Shown: positions 45,286-58,167 of the stretch, piece after piece
Layout: each line of letters begins with the position of its first letter
Numbering within the stretch: the stretch's first letter is position 1
Assembly: GCA_910591455.2 (NCBI GenBank)
Contig: OU342807.1
Coordinates: 14,872,594-14,936,593, forward strand
Reading direction: 5' to 3'
Source of the DNA: Pholis gunnellus
Lineage: Eukaryota > Chordata > Actinopteri > Perciformes > Pholidae
DNA: 64,000 bases
Notes under the pieces: model-generated
What the model saw: the letters and a program-made list of their open reading frames with translations, nothing else
The model's database searches: none
What the model was told of the DNA's origin: nothing
Translations under genes and position numbers: made by a program

Positions 45286-47021
45286 TCCAAAGCCATCAAA
45301 ATGATCATCGTGAACGCAAACATATCACACAAACATGGCTATTGTTAGCACTCACAGCTGTTAAGCTAGCAGCTTGTGGAAAACTAACAACCACTGATAC
45401 AGATTTTTTATTTTTTTTTGTCAGAGCATTTGATTCTTTGATTGCTGTCAAGATATACTGATGATTTGAACGCAATAATTACCGACCCTGCCTTTATTTA
45501 GCAAGTGCAGTGTTATAATGCAAGAAACGAGGACACACAACCACAATGTCCCCAGTTTGGTTCTAGCGATGGGACCTTTGTTGCATGCTGTACTATACCT
45601 CCTGTTTCTAGTTTGCCTCTACACTATCAGCCCAATAAAAGGGAAAAATGCCACCAAAGATTTCATCTTTAAATTCATCCAGGATAATAGCGTCGCATAA
45701 TATTCCCTTTAAACACACATTGATTAAAGCTACAGGCTTGATGTAATGCCTGTTGTCATTTGAAATGTCACTTGACTGAAATATCTGCATGCACGGATTG
45801 GAATTGCATCTCTTTATTTATTTAAGTCAGAAAAAGGGCAATGTTTCCTTTTGCTTATGTCTGACGTATTTTACAATTACAGGCCAGACGGAGCAGACAA
45901 ACGATGTTGACGGGGAGTCGGGCCAAGTGGAAGACGGATAGGAATTGTACTCGCTGAAGTTCATCAAGCGGTATTCAACCGATGACTTTAATTTAACCAA
46001 ACCTTTTTAGGGCTACTTGACAAGGCATATTAAACAGGGCAAATGCTTTTTGGAAAGCAAAACAATGGCGATGAGATTGACAATTTTGTCTATCTCAATG
46101 ATCTTGTTTTCAGCTTTAATTCATAACTATGCATGTCAAAGGCACAACAGGCTCCAGTCTTCGGATCTCAGATATGATATCGAGAAAGGAGAAAGATATG
46201 GGATTCCCACAGCTGGAGCTCGTGCTACTTGCAGCTCTTTCAGCCCATTAGCACCACTGATGTGCCATGAACCAGACACGCTCAACCTGCTCCAGTAGAT
46301 TTACTCGGGGGCCAAAAAATGCCAAACTAGAAAGAAAGCACATATCTTCCCCCACAGCTTCCCAGAGACAGAAAAGAAAAGTTACTTTGTCAGCCAACTT
46401 CGCCTGCATACAAAAGGAGTTAAAACAAAAAAAAAGGCAGAACTGCTCTACACACACACACACACACACACACCTACACACACACACACACACACACATA
46501 CATATATAACGTACAGACAGGCGGTCTGACAGACAAGGTTGGAGAGAATAGATGTGGGCAGGTTCAGTGATTCCGATGTCAGAGGCGGTCTGAACGCTCT
46601 CTGTGTCTATCCGCTCTCCACTAGACCTTACATGGCAGTCCTCTCCGGGGTGTTCTGAGAAGAGAGGAGGGGCGGCGGGAAGATGAAGAAGGGGGTGGTG
46701 GTGGTGAGCAGGTACTAGGGGATTGTTCCAATGCCCTTGACATGAGGGAACCGCCGGAATGAGAGAATACAAGAGCCAACCTATAAAGAAGAATCTGTGA
46801 AAAGAAAGCGAGAAGAGCAGTGCATGCGTGCACATAAAGGAGTATTTGATTTTGGCTTTAGATCTATAGATGTGTGTGTGTGTGTGTGTGTGTGTTTGTG
46901 TGCGCGCTGTCATACATATATAGGTATATTTTGTGTGCATGTGTAGCCACATTGGAAAATCAAGATCAAGGCTGATGTATTTTAAAGGGTCTTGCACAGT
47001 GAGTCCAGTATACATTTTCAA

Positions 47022-47023
<2 letters not shown>

Positions 47024-47098
<75 letters not shown>

Positions 47099-47148
47099 GT
47101 GTGTGTGTAGGTGTGTGTGTGTGTGTGTGTGTGCGCGTGCGCGCGCGC
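47024..47148. repeat. Long (GT)n microsatellite
   Basis: About 110 bp of GT with two GTAGGT-type breaks, ending in a gcgcgtgcgcgcgcgc tail. Confidence 0.95.
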
Positions 47149-48605
47149 TCTCTAACTCTCCACACCCTGCATGAGTCCCAGACCAGGGCTTTTCTTTGGG
47201 CAAGCAGATGTTTTTCCCTCACCTTGCCATACCTCATAAAGCATGATGGCTTAGGACCCTGGGGCCAAGTCTGGCACACACACGCATGCAAACACACACG
47301 CATGCAAACACGCATATGCATGCCCCCTCCATGCGCCACCACCACAAAGCCATGCATGCATACACACACATGGAAATGCCCACACACAGATGCAGACACA
47401 TGGAAGAAGGCGGGGAGTCGCGGTCTGCCGGCTTGTCTCCACACACTGACATGCAGAGAGAGAAAGTGTCAAGGGCACAGCGTTGTGAAAGTTTGGATGC
47501 CACAGAATCTAAAGCCACAGGAAAGGCAGGCAGGCAACCAACACACAGCGCTCACTAACACAGTGAAGAGGGAAAAGTGAAAGAAAGACAGAGTACTTTT
47601 GAAGTAGCGGCCAGAATGTCACAACTGGCTACACAGCAATAAAATCATTATAATTATGTGCTCCATGCCAGTCATAACATAATGAATTTGTTAGTCATTT
47701 GACCAGAACAGTAATAAACAGCGAAAGCAGTGTGTGTTCATTTTAAATTCTGTTATCTATCTCCATCCAATTTAGTTTAAATAATTAAGTTGAAAATGGG
47801 TATTTTGCATGCCACTGGCATGATAACGATGCTGGAAGGTGTGGGTGCTTAGAGGAACTCTATAAACTCTTATGGAATGACGCCATACTAAATGCTGAGC
47901 AGCATTCATGCTTTTCCCATCAAGTGAAAGTGCCAGGATTGTTTTTATCTAAACGTATTAAGCCAGCGCACGCTAAAAGCGAGTTTTCGGTCAGAAACCT
48001 TCTTCAAGGAAGGTAACGCGTGAATGTAAAAGTAGAAATCGCTTGAATAGCCTTAATGCTTGTGTGCTTATGTCAATCAGTTGAACTTGTCTGTCTGAAC
48101 ATCAAGGGAATTTTAGTCCAGGGTATGACAGACGACAGGTTAAAGACCCAGTGTTTACAACACGGGGACAGTCAGCAAACACTAAGCAGCACATATAATG
48201 TCTAAAATAAACTATATATACATGATAACATTGGCAACACGAGATAAATGCTTTTTAAAACACCAGGATTTAAACATAATCAAACAGAGCCCTAAACAAT
48301 CTATTGTAGTTTATCCTAATTAAGACCCAGTGGTTGCAATGCTCCTAAAGAGGGGATCCAAAGCAGCTCTCTCTGGCATAACCTCCTGTCAACATCACCC
48401 CCTCTATGAAGAGTAGTCTGCCCAATACCCCGGAACCTTAGGGCATTGGGGTGTGAGTGGTTGTTAAAGTGACAGGCTACGAGATAGTTCATATATTTGG
48501 GTCTTCTGGAACTTTTGTGGTCACTAAGGGGCTGTTAACATGCTGCATCTACAAACGTGTGCGCACCGCTAGCCGTGCCGTTTTTATGCTTTTCTCCAAC
48601 ATGCT

Positions 48606-48606
<1 letters not shown>

Positions 48607-48642
<36 letters not shown>
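48607..48642. repeat. Poly-G run (36 bp)
   Basis: Uninterrupted G homopolymer, the longest in the window; the exact length may be unreliable. Confidence 0.9.
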
Positions 48643-48644
<2 letters not shown>

Positions 48645-50087
48645 TACGGACCCTAATTATTTTCTTAAGAGGGCGTAGTTTTACTAATGTAGAATTTGTC
48701 GCTCATTTCAATGTCCCTGGATACGGGAGTTTAGTTGGGTAGCGTTAGAGAATGTGAGCGAAACTCCAACTATGTGTTGCGCAGTATTTTGCTAGTATTT
48801 GAACTTCAATGACAGATGACAATTAACTTCAGTCTTGGTATTGTTAGGTAACTGCTAATAAGTTAAACATTTTTTATGGGGGCAAGTCAAAATTTACTTT
48901 GAGCAAATAGATTTCTGACCCGCTTGCAAATACAGGCAAGTGAAACAAGAACTTTCACCATGAACCCAGATTGTCCCATGTTGCTGTCTTTCCAGCCAGA
49001 TGATTATTCATATTTGTTTTCCGGTGCAATGTCACATTTTTATTTTCTTTCCGGCAGAAGCAGAAATTAAATGCAGTCTACTCTACACTCAAATCAAGTG
49101 AATTTAGATAATTTAGATGAAGGCTTTGAATGAATTCATTATGAAAATACACAAAATGAACCCCAAACTAAAACATTTTATAAATTCACATGTAAGTAGC
49201 TTCATATCCAAGTTTGAAATGTATGCAGAAAAGTTTTAGGTCAGTTCATTTATTTTCCTCCACAAAACCTAATTTCATTTTTATTGAACTTTTTATCTTC
49301 TTCTAGACGATAATACAAGTGAATAAAGGACCAGACCGAACAGAGAAAATGGAGACATTAGAAGAAACGAGACACACACACACACACACACACACAGATT
49401 GACTTGACACACAAAGAACCAGGTTTGACAGAGAGACCACAGGGCAGTCGACACCGTAAACACTGTTGAGATTCTCATTAAAACCCTGGAGAGGAAATCT
49501 TTTTTTAATCGTTGGAGAATTACCCGGTAGTAATCCACAGTGGATTACACTGAACTGTAATACCAAAGGCACTCGCAAGGGGGCAGAAAGCTTGGCAATA
49601 CCCCAGCACACACCACAGGGCTTAGACAAGAACTCAGTGACCAATCGGACATAACTGACTGCAGACAAAAGATTTCTTCACTTTGTTGTTCCATGTCGCT
49701 GTTGGGGTAGCATTTGGGATGATAAATGACCACAGGAAGAAAGGACTTCAAGTGTGCGCGCGTGTGTGTGTGTGTGTGTGTATACACACTGTTATTGGTT
49801 CTGCTCTTCACACTGGTTATAATTCCAACAGCGTTTTGAATGTAAGGGATGGGTTGCGGATCGGATCAGCAGAAAATAAAGGCAGCAATTATAACTATCA
49901 GAGCCATATTAGCCTGAAGTCGGTGTAAATCGTCAACAATTCTAAATATTTTCCTTTTGCTTTCAAGTCTTCTATAGTGGTTAATTCCATAGAAAACACA
50001 CAATCCAAATGATTAGGAAATAAAGATTATATTTATGTTGATTAAAAAAAAAATCTTGGCATTAGTAGTTTAATGATGTATGATACG

Positions 50088-50325
50088 CTGCTTAGAGCTA
50101 GTGTTAGGATGTTAAACGGGTCACAATTACCTCTCTAAAATCTATTTATATTGCTCTAAAATTATCTCCTTCAAACATAGTATTACACAGTATTACTACT
50201 ATTCACAGTATTCAAGTTGCTCGCCAAAATCTACGTTTTACAAGATTACATCTGCCGACATTATTACTATTCGTAACTTCCCTTCGCCCAGCTCTAATAT
50301 TACAGAATACAGCATGGCTGCATCA
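50088..50325 (+). repeat. Second copy of the right half of the 19,156-19,826 element
   Basis: Matches 19,590-19,821: gctgcttagagctagtgtta, aaacgggtcacaattacctc, atctccttcaaaca, caagattacat and gaatacagcat occur in the same order. Diverged by substitutions and small indels; the left half is missing. Confidence 0.65.
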
Positions 50326-51619
50326 TAATGTAACTGAATGGTATCTGAGTGGTTAGCTGTGGTGCCGCAAATGTTACTATTACAATTTGTTCCCACTTGC
50401 TTTTCTTTGACCCCAGCTGACCATTAAGTCAAATACATGAGTTTTTCGCAGGTAAAAGGAATGATAATCAGGCTCTCTTCGTGTGTTTGTATTGGTGCAC
50501 GCCAGTGTGTGCAGCCTTAACACAGCATACCACCTTTCATCTGTGTTTGTGTTTTCAGAGGTACATGCATACACAGACGCAGACAGGCGCAGTGACAGGC
50601 TGTCTGTTATCTCCAGGTACTGTAGCGCTTTCATCTTCCCGTGTGTCAATCCACTTTGGCCTATGTGTGTAATCTTTTTGGATGGACACGCATACACACA
50701 GCTAGAAAAGCTTTTATGTCTGCACGCCTCACCTATTCAAACCCTGAAACTTTCCGAAATGTTATCTTCCTCTGACGAGTATAAGTAGAGCAACTTGAGA
50801 GGTGCTGGGTTTAATCTTTAGGCCCATCAGAGATGACAGTGTGGTGAAATAATCAAAACCACATTCCATTGGTTATGAAGGCCAACGATAAAAGGATGCC
50901 TTTGAAAATACATTCTATGCAGAGCCACATATGTCGCTCCCAATTTACCACTGACGCAACCCTGCACACACACACACACACGCACGCACCTACTGTAGTG
51001 GAAATACCCACAAGGACATGGTCACGCATGGACGTTCAGGGATGTGCACACACAGAATGTCTTGTATATATATACGTGTAAATAAAACGTATGCCTGCAC
51101 ATGTGCACACAAACACACACAAGCAGGCGAAGCACTTGTCATTACTCGCTCTGTCAAAGTAGATCATACGGGCATTAATTGAGAGTGCAATCATGCTCTG
51201 AGCCCACGGTTCAAAGGAGCTGATAATAAGCTGTGATAGGTCCAGCTGATGGAAAAGCCAGGCAGGCCGCAGGCATGCGCAGAGCAGACACATGCTGGGT
51301 TCATGTGTGTGTGTGTGTCTTTGCCCTTGTGTTTTTACCATTATAGAAAAATGTGGGTCCTCTTTGTTTTAAGTTCACATTGAGGCTCAAGTTTAGGGAT
51401 TGATTTTATGAGACAGTCCTCACAGTTTCATATTCAAGGGTTGCAGCTTGATTCCATCTTTGCTCTAAAATATCTCCTGACTTTCTTTGATGGTTCATTG
51501 ACAGAGGAAACCTGATCTTTGGGCCTGGTTTCAGGCTCAGTGCATCACACAATCCTAAACCAATGCCACCCAAGCCACGAATCTGGCTTTAGTAGCTGTT
51601 ACCATAGCGCTATATACGA

Positions 51620-51650
<31 letters not shown>

Positions 51651-51829
51651 CAGCCACTCTAGCCGCTAACTTGTCTTGTACCCGGCTTCGTATTCCTGGC
51701 ATTGCTGTGGTCGATAAGACAGTGGCATGCAATATTAATGCAGACCTCTACTGTGGTTGGTAAGAGCCTCAGACAGCCTCCGCTAGTATTTCAGAGGGAA
51801 CTGAGAACAAACAGTGAGCCTGAAACACA

Positions 51830-52265
51830 GAGGTGAGGACAAAGCAAGAGAGGAGGGAATAAACAGAGGGGAAAGTAAAAGAGGGGGAGGGTGCGAGTCT
51901 AAAAGAGGAAAAAAAGGTGAAAAAACAGAGCCAGGCTGTTGGAAAGTAGAGCAATAAAGAGGAAGGGAAAATAGCAGACACAGGTCAAGAGAGGCAAAAA
52001 GCAGGGGAAGAGCTGTGGATGGAAAGAGTCATAGGTCAAGTAAAATTGGAGGCATGGAAGCAGGGTAGGGGGAAATGAGAAGGGGCTGAAAGACTGATTT
52101 GCAGGATGAGTGGTGGAAAGGAGGAGGCGGGGAGTGGAATGAGAGAAAAGCTAACAGCAGGATGAGACGGAGGGGAATAAAAGAGTAGCTTAAATGGAGA
52201 GAAAGGGAGAATGCGCCGGGAGAAGAGCTTTTAGAGAAGTGAGAGATTGTAAGAGCAGTTCGGGT
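51830..52265 (+). repeat. Second purine-rich (GA) tract
   Basis: More than 400 bp with strong G+A excess on the plus strand (gagaggaggg, gaggaaaaaaagg, ggagaaaggga words). Composition resembles the tract at 35.6-36.2 kb. The minus-strand open frames here are skew artefacts. Confidence 0.65.
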
Positions 52266-52398
52266 GTGGGGGGGGGGGGGTCGACATGCTCGCAATAATG
52301 AGCGGTATCGAGGAAAACTGAGCGACAGATGGATAACATAATTACCCATTGTAAGGTCATCCAGTATCAATACAGTAATAAATACTCACCAAACTGTC

Positions 52399-52402
<4 letters not shown>

Positions 52403-52446
<44 letters not shown>
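52403..52446. repeat. (GT)n microsatellite
   Basis: About 22 GT units, uninterrupted. Confidence 0.95.
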
Positions 52447-52448
<2 letters not shown>

Positions 52449-53579
52449 GCAGCGAAATCTGTCCTCCACTTATGTGTCGCTGCCAAATACGAGTGCACAC
52501 ATTCACGCCGGAACAGCCTCTTTAGCAGTTGCCTGGCAACTTTGAAGCAATTAAAAGCTAGGGGCACCCGTAACCTGACCGACTATATTAATTTGGGGGA
52601 AATGTTTAAAAGTTTACATGACTTTCATTTGACAGCACGGACAACCCTGACCCGGATTTGCACTGTTTTCATTCGGCACTCGGCTTTTAAACGTAGGATT
52701 CTCGGGAGAAAGTTTTCAGAAGTCAGTTCTTCTTAAGTGGATTTGATTCCTTAAGGGATGGTCTCAACTGCTTTGGATGTCTCTCATTTTGCCATATTAC
52801 TTACTGTATATACCTGTCTCTTTCTGGCTCACTTTCCTACTTACTCTCCCGATTCATTCAGTAGAGGAACTCCAAAATGTTTCAAGTGTCAGCGTAGAGA
52901 AAGAAAAGAGGCAACCTCCAGCTCAAGTTCAGCGACATTTCCACCAAACGGCAGTTAAATTATGGCCTTTCAACATGTAAATTTCTTCGGCTGTGAAGTT
53001 CACTGACTTTTTAGCAGTGCTTTTGATGGAAGCTTGCATGTTTCATTTTTCGGTCGGCAGAACTGGAGCGGTACTGTTATTTCACAAATAGAAGAGGGAG
53101 GATGGGGTATGGGGGGGGGGGGGGGCAAGCCAAGAAGCTGCATTTAAGTAATTCAGTTTCCGGTTAGGGTTTTTCATTGCTGCCTGCCAAAGTTGTTTTC
53201 AGGGAGGTAGAGTTATGTGTGGAAAAATGCATAACTCAAACCCATTACGGCTTGCTTTTAGCAGCCATAATACTGAGAGAAGTACACTGGTGCTGCACTT
53301 GATGATGCATTATCAACTCTCAAGTGGACGAATTGTGGCTTTGGACGAATTGTGGCTTTGGCTGTATTCATAGCCGTTTTCGAAGTCAGTGTAGTTGTTA
53401 ATTTGAGAAAAAGGAAAAAAAAAACCACTTCTGAGTCCTATCCAGCCATTTGTGTCCTCAGATTCTACAGGCTATTTTTCATACACAAATTTAATTTATC
53501 TTCCCGATATAATGCCGCTATAATATGCTGCTGAGATCATGATCGACTGCTCTGCTACGTATCAAACCGTGCACTTCCT

Positions 53580-53970
53580 ACAATAACAGCAAACCACCAG
53601 GGGGCCCTCGAGATGTTTTGGTTTCACTTTTGAGGAGCTCTAATGCCGCTGCGCTTTTACTGGATGTTGCAGCTGCAGTCCAGAATAGGAAAGTAATACA
53701 CTGTATATTATTGGTTTTGGCAAAACGAACAAGCACTGACTTCAGGCGAAGGACCTTATTTTAAGTCTTATTTTGATGCTAAGATTTCTACATGACCAGG
53801 AATTCAGCACAACATTGAAGTGAAAGCAGTGCTCTTTATTTAAATATGGAAGTGCAGTGAATATATTTTGTCCCTAAAATGAATTAATTTTAACCGTGAC
53901 AAATAATGATGATCTCAATATTGATTCAGATACTTGTGATTATCATATTGGCCACAATCGTGCAGCACTA
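53580..53970 (+). repeat. Fragments of dispersed teleost repeats
   Basis: Two recognisable strings: ccaccagggggccctcgaga with gttttggtttcacttttgag near 53,595-53,640, and gattatcatattggccacaa followed by tcgtgcagcactag near 53,935-53,970. Each is a known style of fish repeat end; whether they belong to one element is unclear. Confidence 0.4.
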
Positions 53971-55139
53971 GTTTCAATAGAGTCCGATGGTCCAAACTTT
54001 TTCCGTGAAAAATTGTCAACCTGCTTCTGCTGTGTGTATGTACTGTGTTAATCATCTTTTACCGAATATCGCTCAGCGCCCTGCTTCCATCAGCGCTTTG
54101 GAGGATGGAGGTGGGCGATGTGAGAGCAGGGTATTGAACCATGTTTTGGTGACCCTCTGGAACATTCTGAGTATGCAGGTGGGGAGCTGACAAGTGGATT
54201 ATGCCGCATGACTAGTTCTGAAGAGTTTCTATTGTTTTGACACTTTTTAGAACATGTCACTCTCTGAACCAACTGCAACCAACATGAATTCAAGATGCCC
54301 ACAGTTGGTTTGTAAAGGAGGGAAATACAAACATCTTCAAGCCCCTTTCAATACTACAGGGGGTGATCATTTGGTAGGGAAAATGTAGAATTTTGAAGTA
54401 TCTCTGCTCCACTTCCAGTGATGCTTCCCGTCTGGCACTGAACAAAATACTTCTCCCCTCAACACTTCAGCACGCTTGGCAAGTTGCCATACTGTCAAAT
54501 CTAGATAGCTAATGAATGGACACGTCAATCATGCATTGTCGGCCCAGAGAGTAGCGTAGTTACATATGTGGATACCCTCCTGCATTGTGACATAGAATTG
54601 ACAGACTGCTCACAAGCCTTTCGGCTTTTAAATAAATCAAAGGAACAGCATGGAAATTGTTCAGGATATTTCCAAGAGTTGGCGATCGAGGCCCCCAACA
54701 CAGCAAATACCAATGTGACTGCAAGATGGGAGACATTTCCAGCAAAATCTCCTGACAGCTTGATCTAATGAAGTACCTGGAGCCAGGATAGAAAGATCAC
54801 ATGCAACCTGAAGTAGACACGAGAGGTGTGGCTGTGCGGTTTGGTCTGCAAAATATTATAAAAGATCAAGGCCATGCAGACATAATTAATGCACTATTGT
54901 GTTTAATTGTTTGCCCATAATTTGTCATTTATTGGCACCCTCTGTACAACTTGATTGTTTTGTCTCCTTTGAGCTGAAATGGAAGCCATAGTTGGCAGAA
55001 CAGATGTTGCTGTCTAACTATGAAGAATCTATTTTTGCGCTGACATCAATGGTCTCCAGAGGGATTTTTGTTTTTGAGTGCCAACCATTGGATACCCGCG
55101 CCATTCAGGAGAAAGCCTAATGAAAGCGGTGAACCCCTG
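53971..55139. other. Unassigned non-coding DNA
   Basis: No gene or element recognised. Short frames near 54.0-54.8 kb overlap on both strands and have no domain support. Confidence 0.5.
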
Positions 55140-55350
55140 ACTCTTCATCTCGAGCCAGCAGCAGGTCAAAGTTTTCACTTGCCCAGTGAAATATCTCAAC
55201 ATTTTAAAAACATTTTGTGAAAATATCTGAAGTTTCCACACAATAACTTGTTGATCCACTGACCTGTAGTGTTATGAGGTGGACATTTATGGTTCACAGT
55301 GAAATATTCATTGGATGTATTGCCATAACACTTTGTACAGACATGTAAGC
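55140..55350 (+). repeat. Dispersed teleost repeat fragment
   Basis: Words aggtcaaagttttcacttgc, cagtgaaatatctcaaca and actttgtacagacatg belong to a common fish repeat related in style to the one at 360-650. Confidence 0.4.
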
Positions 55351-55644
55351 CCTGCTCTGTAAATACTTTCGAGTAAACTCCTGATATTCTTATTTAGTGC
55401 CATAATCAGGAGATCATTTCAGTGTGTCCACAACTTTGACCAAATACCTGCTAAGACTATTAACATTCCTACTCTGCACCCCATCCATGATGCTATTCTT
55501 CTTCCACACCCCATTTTATTTTTTCTTGTTTAGCCAAATACAACAAACAATGGAGGTCTTCTGGCTGTTGTGAGGTTTCCACCAGTCTTTTATAGAGCGC
55601 ATGTGTGCAAAGACAAGCAGCTTAGGTTAACTGAAGACTAGGTG

Positions 55645-55785
55645 AGGATGTGAGCGAACATGGTTGTCTGTCTCTATATGTCAGCCCTGCGATAGTCTGG
55701 CGACCTGTCCGGGGTGTACCCTGCCTCGCCCAATGTCAGCTGCAACCCTGAACAGGACAAGTGGTTAAAGATAAAGGATGGATGT
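55645..55785 (+). repeat. Dispersed retroposon tail (gatagtctggcgacctgtcc type)
   Basis: Contains ggttgtctgtctctatatgt, tctggcgacctgtccggggt, gtaccctgcctcgcccaatg and a ggatggatg tail. This is a very widespread fish repeat, probably the 3' end of a LINE or SINE. Confidence 0.6.
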
Positions 55786-57259
55786 GTGGAATACGTCGAC
55801 GTACGCACTAGCAGAACCTCTTGTGTATAGAAGTGCGTGATTTTCCGTTGTCCGTGAGCAAATCCGCGGCTGTATGCGTCCGTATTGAAGTTTTACTGTA
55901 ACCGTCTTTTTTACTTTGCATGTAGTCAAGTTGCATGCTTATATTAATGGGAGTGATAGATGGTAAATGGCACAAGGTGTAAATTGCAAGACTACACGCT
56001 CTACAGTCGGGGTTATAATCCCTCTGTTTTAGGGTGAATGTTGAAACACTTGGTCTTCATCTTAAATTCAAAGCTGCACACTCCTTGTCTGAAATAACCG
56101 TTATGGCATATGTAAATACAAGTGAGTTAAGCACCACTGCACAGTAGACGTGACCATCTAAATCAGACCCTGTGGTACTGACAATTTACTTCTAGTAATT
56201 ATTATGCCATGTATCATGACTTTAACATGTTCTGCCTCAGTGTCTGATTCTTTGCCTGTGCAGAAATGAAAAGGGTTTCCTTAAATTCCCCTTCCCTCTT
56301 CTCTCTTTATCCCTTCGTCTTATTCATGCATCATGCAATCATACACACAAAGCCCAATTTGTTTTCTGTTACTTTAAACAAATCTGTAACAAAGTAAAGA
56401 GAGCTGTTTGAATATTGCACTCGCTGTATTGCTCCACTGAGCTGTCAGCTTTAGGCATTTGTAGCAACTTTTAATGAATTCTTCCCAGTAAAATATATCA
56501 ACAATTCAAAATACTTTGCGTCACATCTGTTAGACTCTCTTCTTTCCCTCTCTGAGAGCGCCTGAGTGTTAGCATGACGTAATATAATATAAAGACACAG
56601 ATGCATTTTTCAATTCCTATACCCTTGATAAACTCAGTGACCACCTCTGATTTTCTATTCCATGTAGTCACGCTTTGTTCCTTCACTTGATCATCGGGGT
56701 ATTTAGTCTTCTGTTCTTTTTAACCCCGTCTCTCGGGCTCATTCACTTGGTCTTCATCAAATCCACCACGCACTCTTTTCCACAGCTCTGATGCCCTCTG
56801 CCCTAAGCTTTGTCAGCCCATGGAGACCTTCAGACCCCCGGGCATCAATTTCTAATAACACTGTCCTCACCTCATGCCCATCTAGCTCTAATATATGGGA
56901 CAACTCCTAGCAGCATGGACAAAAGCTCCTATTCACCCATTGCAAAAACTGAGTGGTAAAGTCGGAAAGACCTCATCATAGTGCCTGGAGACATCCACTG
57001 CCACCAATAAATTGTGTAAAATATAGGACAAATTGAATTTGTGAAATAATTGAAGCAATTACAAAGAAAAAAACCCTCATTATTCTTAGATATTTCATCA
57101 TTCATTTTCATGGTAATATAGAGTTTTACATTTTTGTTTGAAAGCAGATTTTTGAAAAGAGGCATTCTGAAATATAAATGCTTCTTGTTGAATTAAAATA
57201 TCCTAAAAAAATGATGGTGTTATGAAAATAAGTATGAAGAAAGGTTTTCTAATAAGTTT
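55786..57259. other. Unassigned non-coding DNA
   Basis: No gene or element recognised; AT-rich toward the right. Confidence 0.5.
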
Positions 57260-58015
57260 CATCATTGCCCTTTATGCCTCCTGGCAGCAACAAAAGTCTT
57301 CCACTCCCGTCTCTTCCTGGGCGAGTCGCTGGATGGTGCCACATGAGTGGTTTAGGCTCTGCATCTCCTTCTCCACAGTTCTTCTTCACGTGTTTCTTGG
57401 TCGGACTCCTTTTATTTTCTGTAAGGCTGTTCTTGTAATATCAGCAGAGTCTTTTCTCAACACATGTCCTATCCATCTCCATCTTCTTCTCATTAGGATG
57501 GTCTCCATGCATTCTTGTGGGCATTTGTCATACAGTTCTTCATTTGAAATGGTGTTTGGCCAGAAAATGTGCAGTATTCGCCTTAAACTCTTGGTGTGGA
57601 AGGTTGAGACCTTCTTGTTTCGTCCGGCGTTTGGAACCATGCAATATGGTGGATAAAACACAGCTCTGATACAATTTGAGTTTGGTCTTGATGGTGTCCT
57701 GCTGTGACCTCCATATGTTATCCAGTACTTTGAAAGCATTATTTGGCTGATTAAGATGATTCTTGCTGTCTTTATCTGTGCCCCCATCGTGTCTGACAGT
57801 GCTGCCCAAATATGTGAACTCGTCAGTTTTGGGAAGATCTTCTCCGTTAACCTGAATTGGTGAGGGATTTGGAATGTTCAGAGTCATCACTCCTGTTTTC
57901 TTTTTGCTGATCTTCAGGCCAATCTTCTGACCAAAATCACTGAGGCGGGATGTTTTCTCCTGCATGTGCCGATGAGTATGTGAAAGAAGAGAAAGATCAT
58001 CTGCATAGTCGAGGT
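57260..58015 (-). pseudogene. RTE-type LINE, RT C-terminal region
   Basis: On the minus strand it begins at the catalytic box (LDYADDLSLLSHTH, 58,014 downward), then GLKISKKKTGVMTLN, VNGEDLPKTDEFTYLGSTV, LYQSCVLSTILHGS. After a frameshift near 57,620 it continues FHTKSLRRILHIFWPNTIS, METILMRRRWRWIGHVLRK and ADITRTALQK, ending with a TFVAARRH-like terminus near 57,265. This order (YADD, KT..M.LN, FTYLGS, then the RRRWRWIGH motif) is characteristic of RTE-group LINEs such as Rex3 and SR2 relatives. Fingers, palm motifs upstream of YADD and the endonuclease are missing. The break at 58,016 coincides with a hAT-like terminus. Confidence 0.8.
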
Positions 58016-58080
58016 CAGGGGTATTCAATTAAATTTCTAAAAGGTCCAGATTGAGAAAATCTCCTCGTGCAAAGGTCCGG
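58016..58080 (+). mobile_element. hAT-like terminus (CAGGGGTATTCAATTAAA)
   Basis: CAGGGGTATTCAATTAAATT followed by aaaaggtccag is a familiar terminus of a teleost hAT family. It starts exactly where the RTE reading frame stops. The other end was not found; an AT microsatellite begins 40 bp further on. The octamer before it is gtcgaggt, but I see no second copy downstream. Confidence 0.5.
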
Positions 58081-58117
58081 AACATTACAATAATATCTAA
58101 CTTGCACTATTTAGTGC

Positions 58118-58119
<2 letters not shown>

Positions 58120-58165
<46 letters not shown>
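58120..58165. repeat. (AT)n microsatellite
   Basis: About 23 AT units. Confidence 0.95.

Positions 58166-58167
<2 letters not shown>

Larger units (their letters stand above)
43320..45290 (-). mobile_element. Degraded LINE (L2/CR1-like), ORF1-like + endonuclease + RT
   Basis: Three coding pieces lie on the minus strand in the order expected of a non-LTR retrotransposon: an ORF1-like scrap (45,285-45,079), an apurinic-type endonuclease (44,961 to about 44,160) and a reverse transcriptase reaching the YADD box (43,384-43,373). The frames are broken by several shifts and stops, and the RT C-terminus and 3' tail are absent at the left end. The element makes, reverse-transcribes and inserts its own RNA when intact; this copy cannot. 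The clade is judged from sequence feel (L2/CR1 group), not by alignment. Confidence 0.75.
45291..50087. other. Non-coding stretch rich in simple repeats
   Basis: No exon supported. (CA)n at 46,451-46,497, (GT)n at 46,871-46,895 and 49,763-49,780, (CA)n at 49,372-49,396. A 77-codon frame with a signal-peptide-like start at 46,065-46,298 is discussed as a finding only. Very long open frames at 46.2-47.6 kb on both strands are products of the CA/GT repeats. Confidence 0.5.
50326..53579. other. Non-coding stretch
   Basis: No exon supported. (CA)n near 50,964, (GT)n near 51,310 and at 51,621-51,646, poly-G at 52,266-52,280 and 53,110-53,125. A 19-bp direct duplication (ggacgaattgtggctttgg) occurs near 53,326-53,362. 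The block 51,130-51,290 is non-repetitive and could be conserved non-coding DNA. Confidence 0.45.

Noticed and set aside
46248..47580. Very long open frames (398 codons minus, 215 codons plus)
   Set aside because: They run straight through (CA)n/(GT)n repeats, which are stop-free in both strands, and consist largely of HT/VC dipeptides. No domain, start context or splice structure supports a gene.
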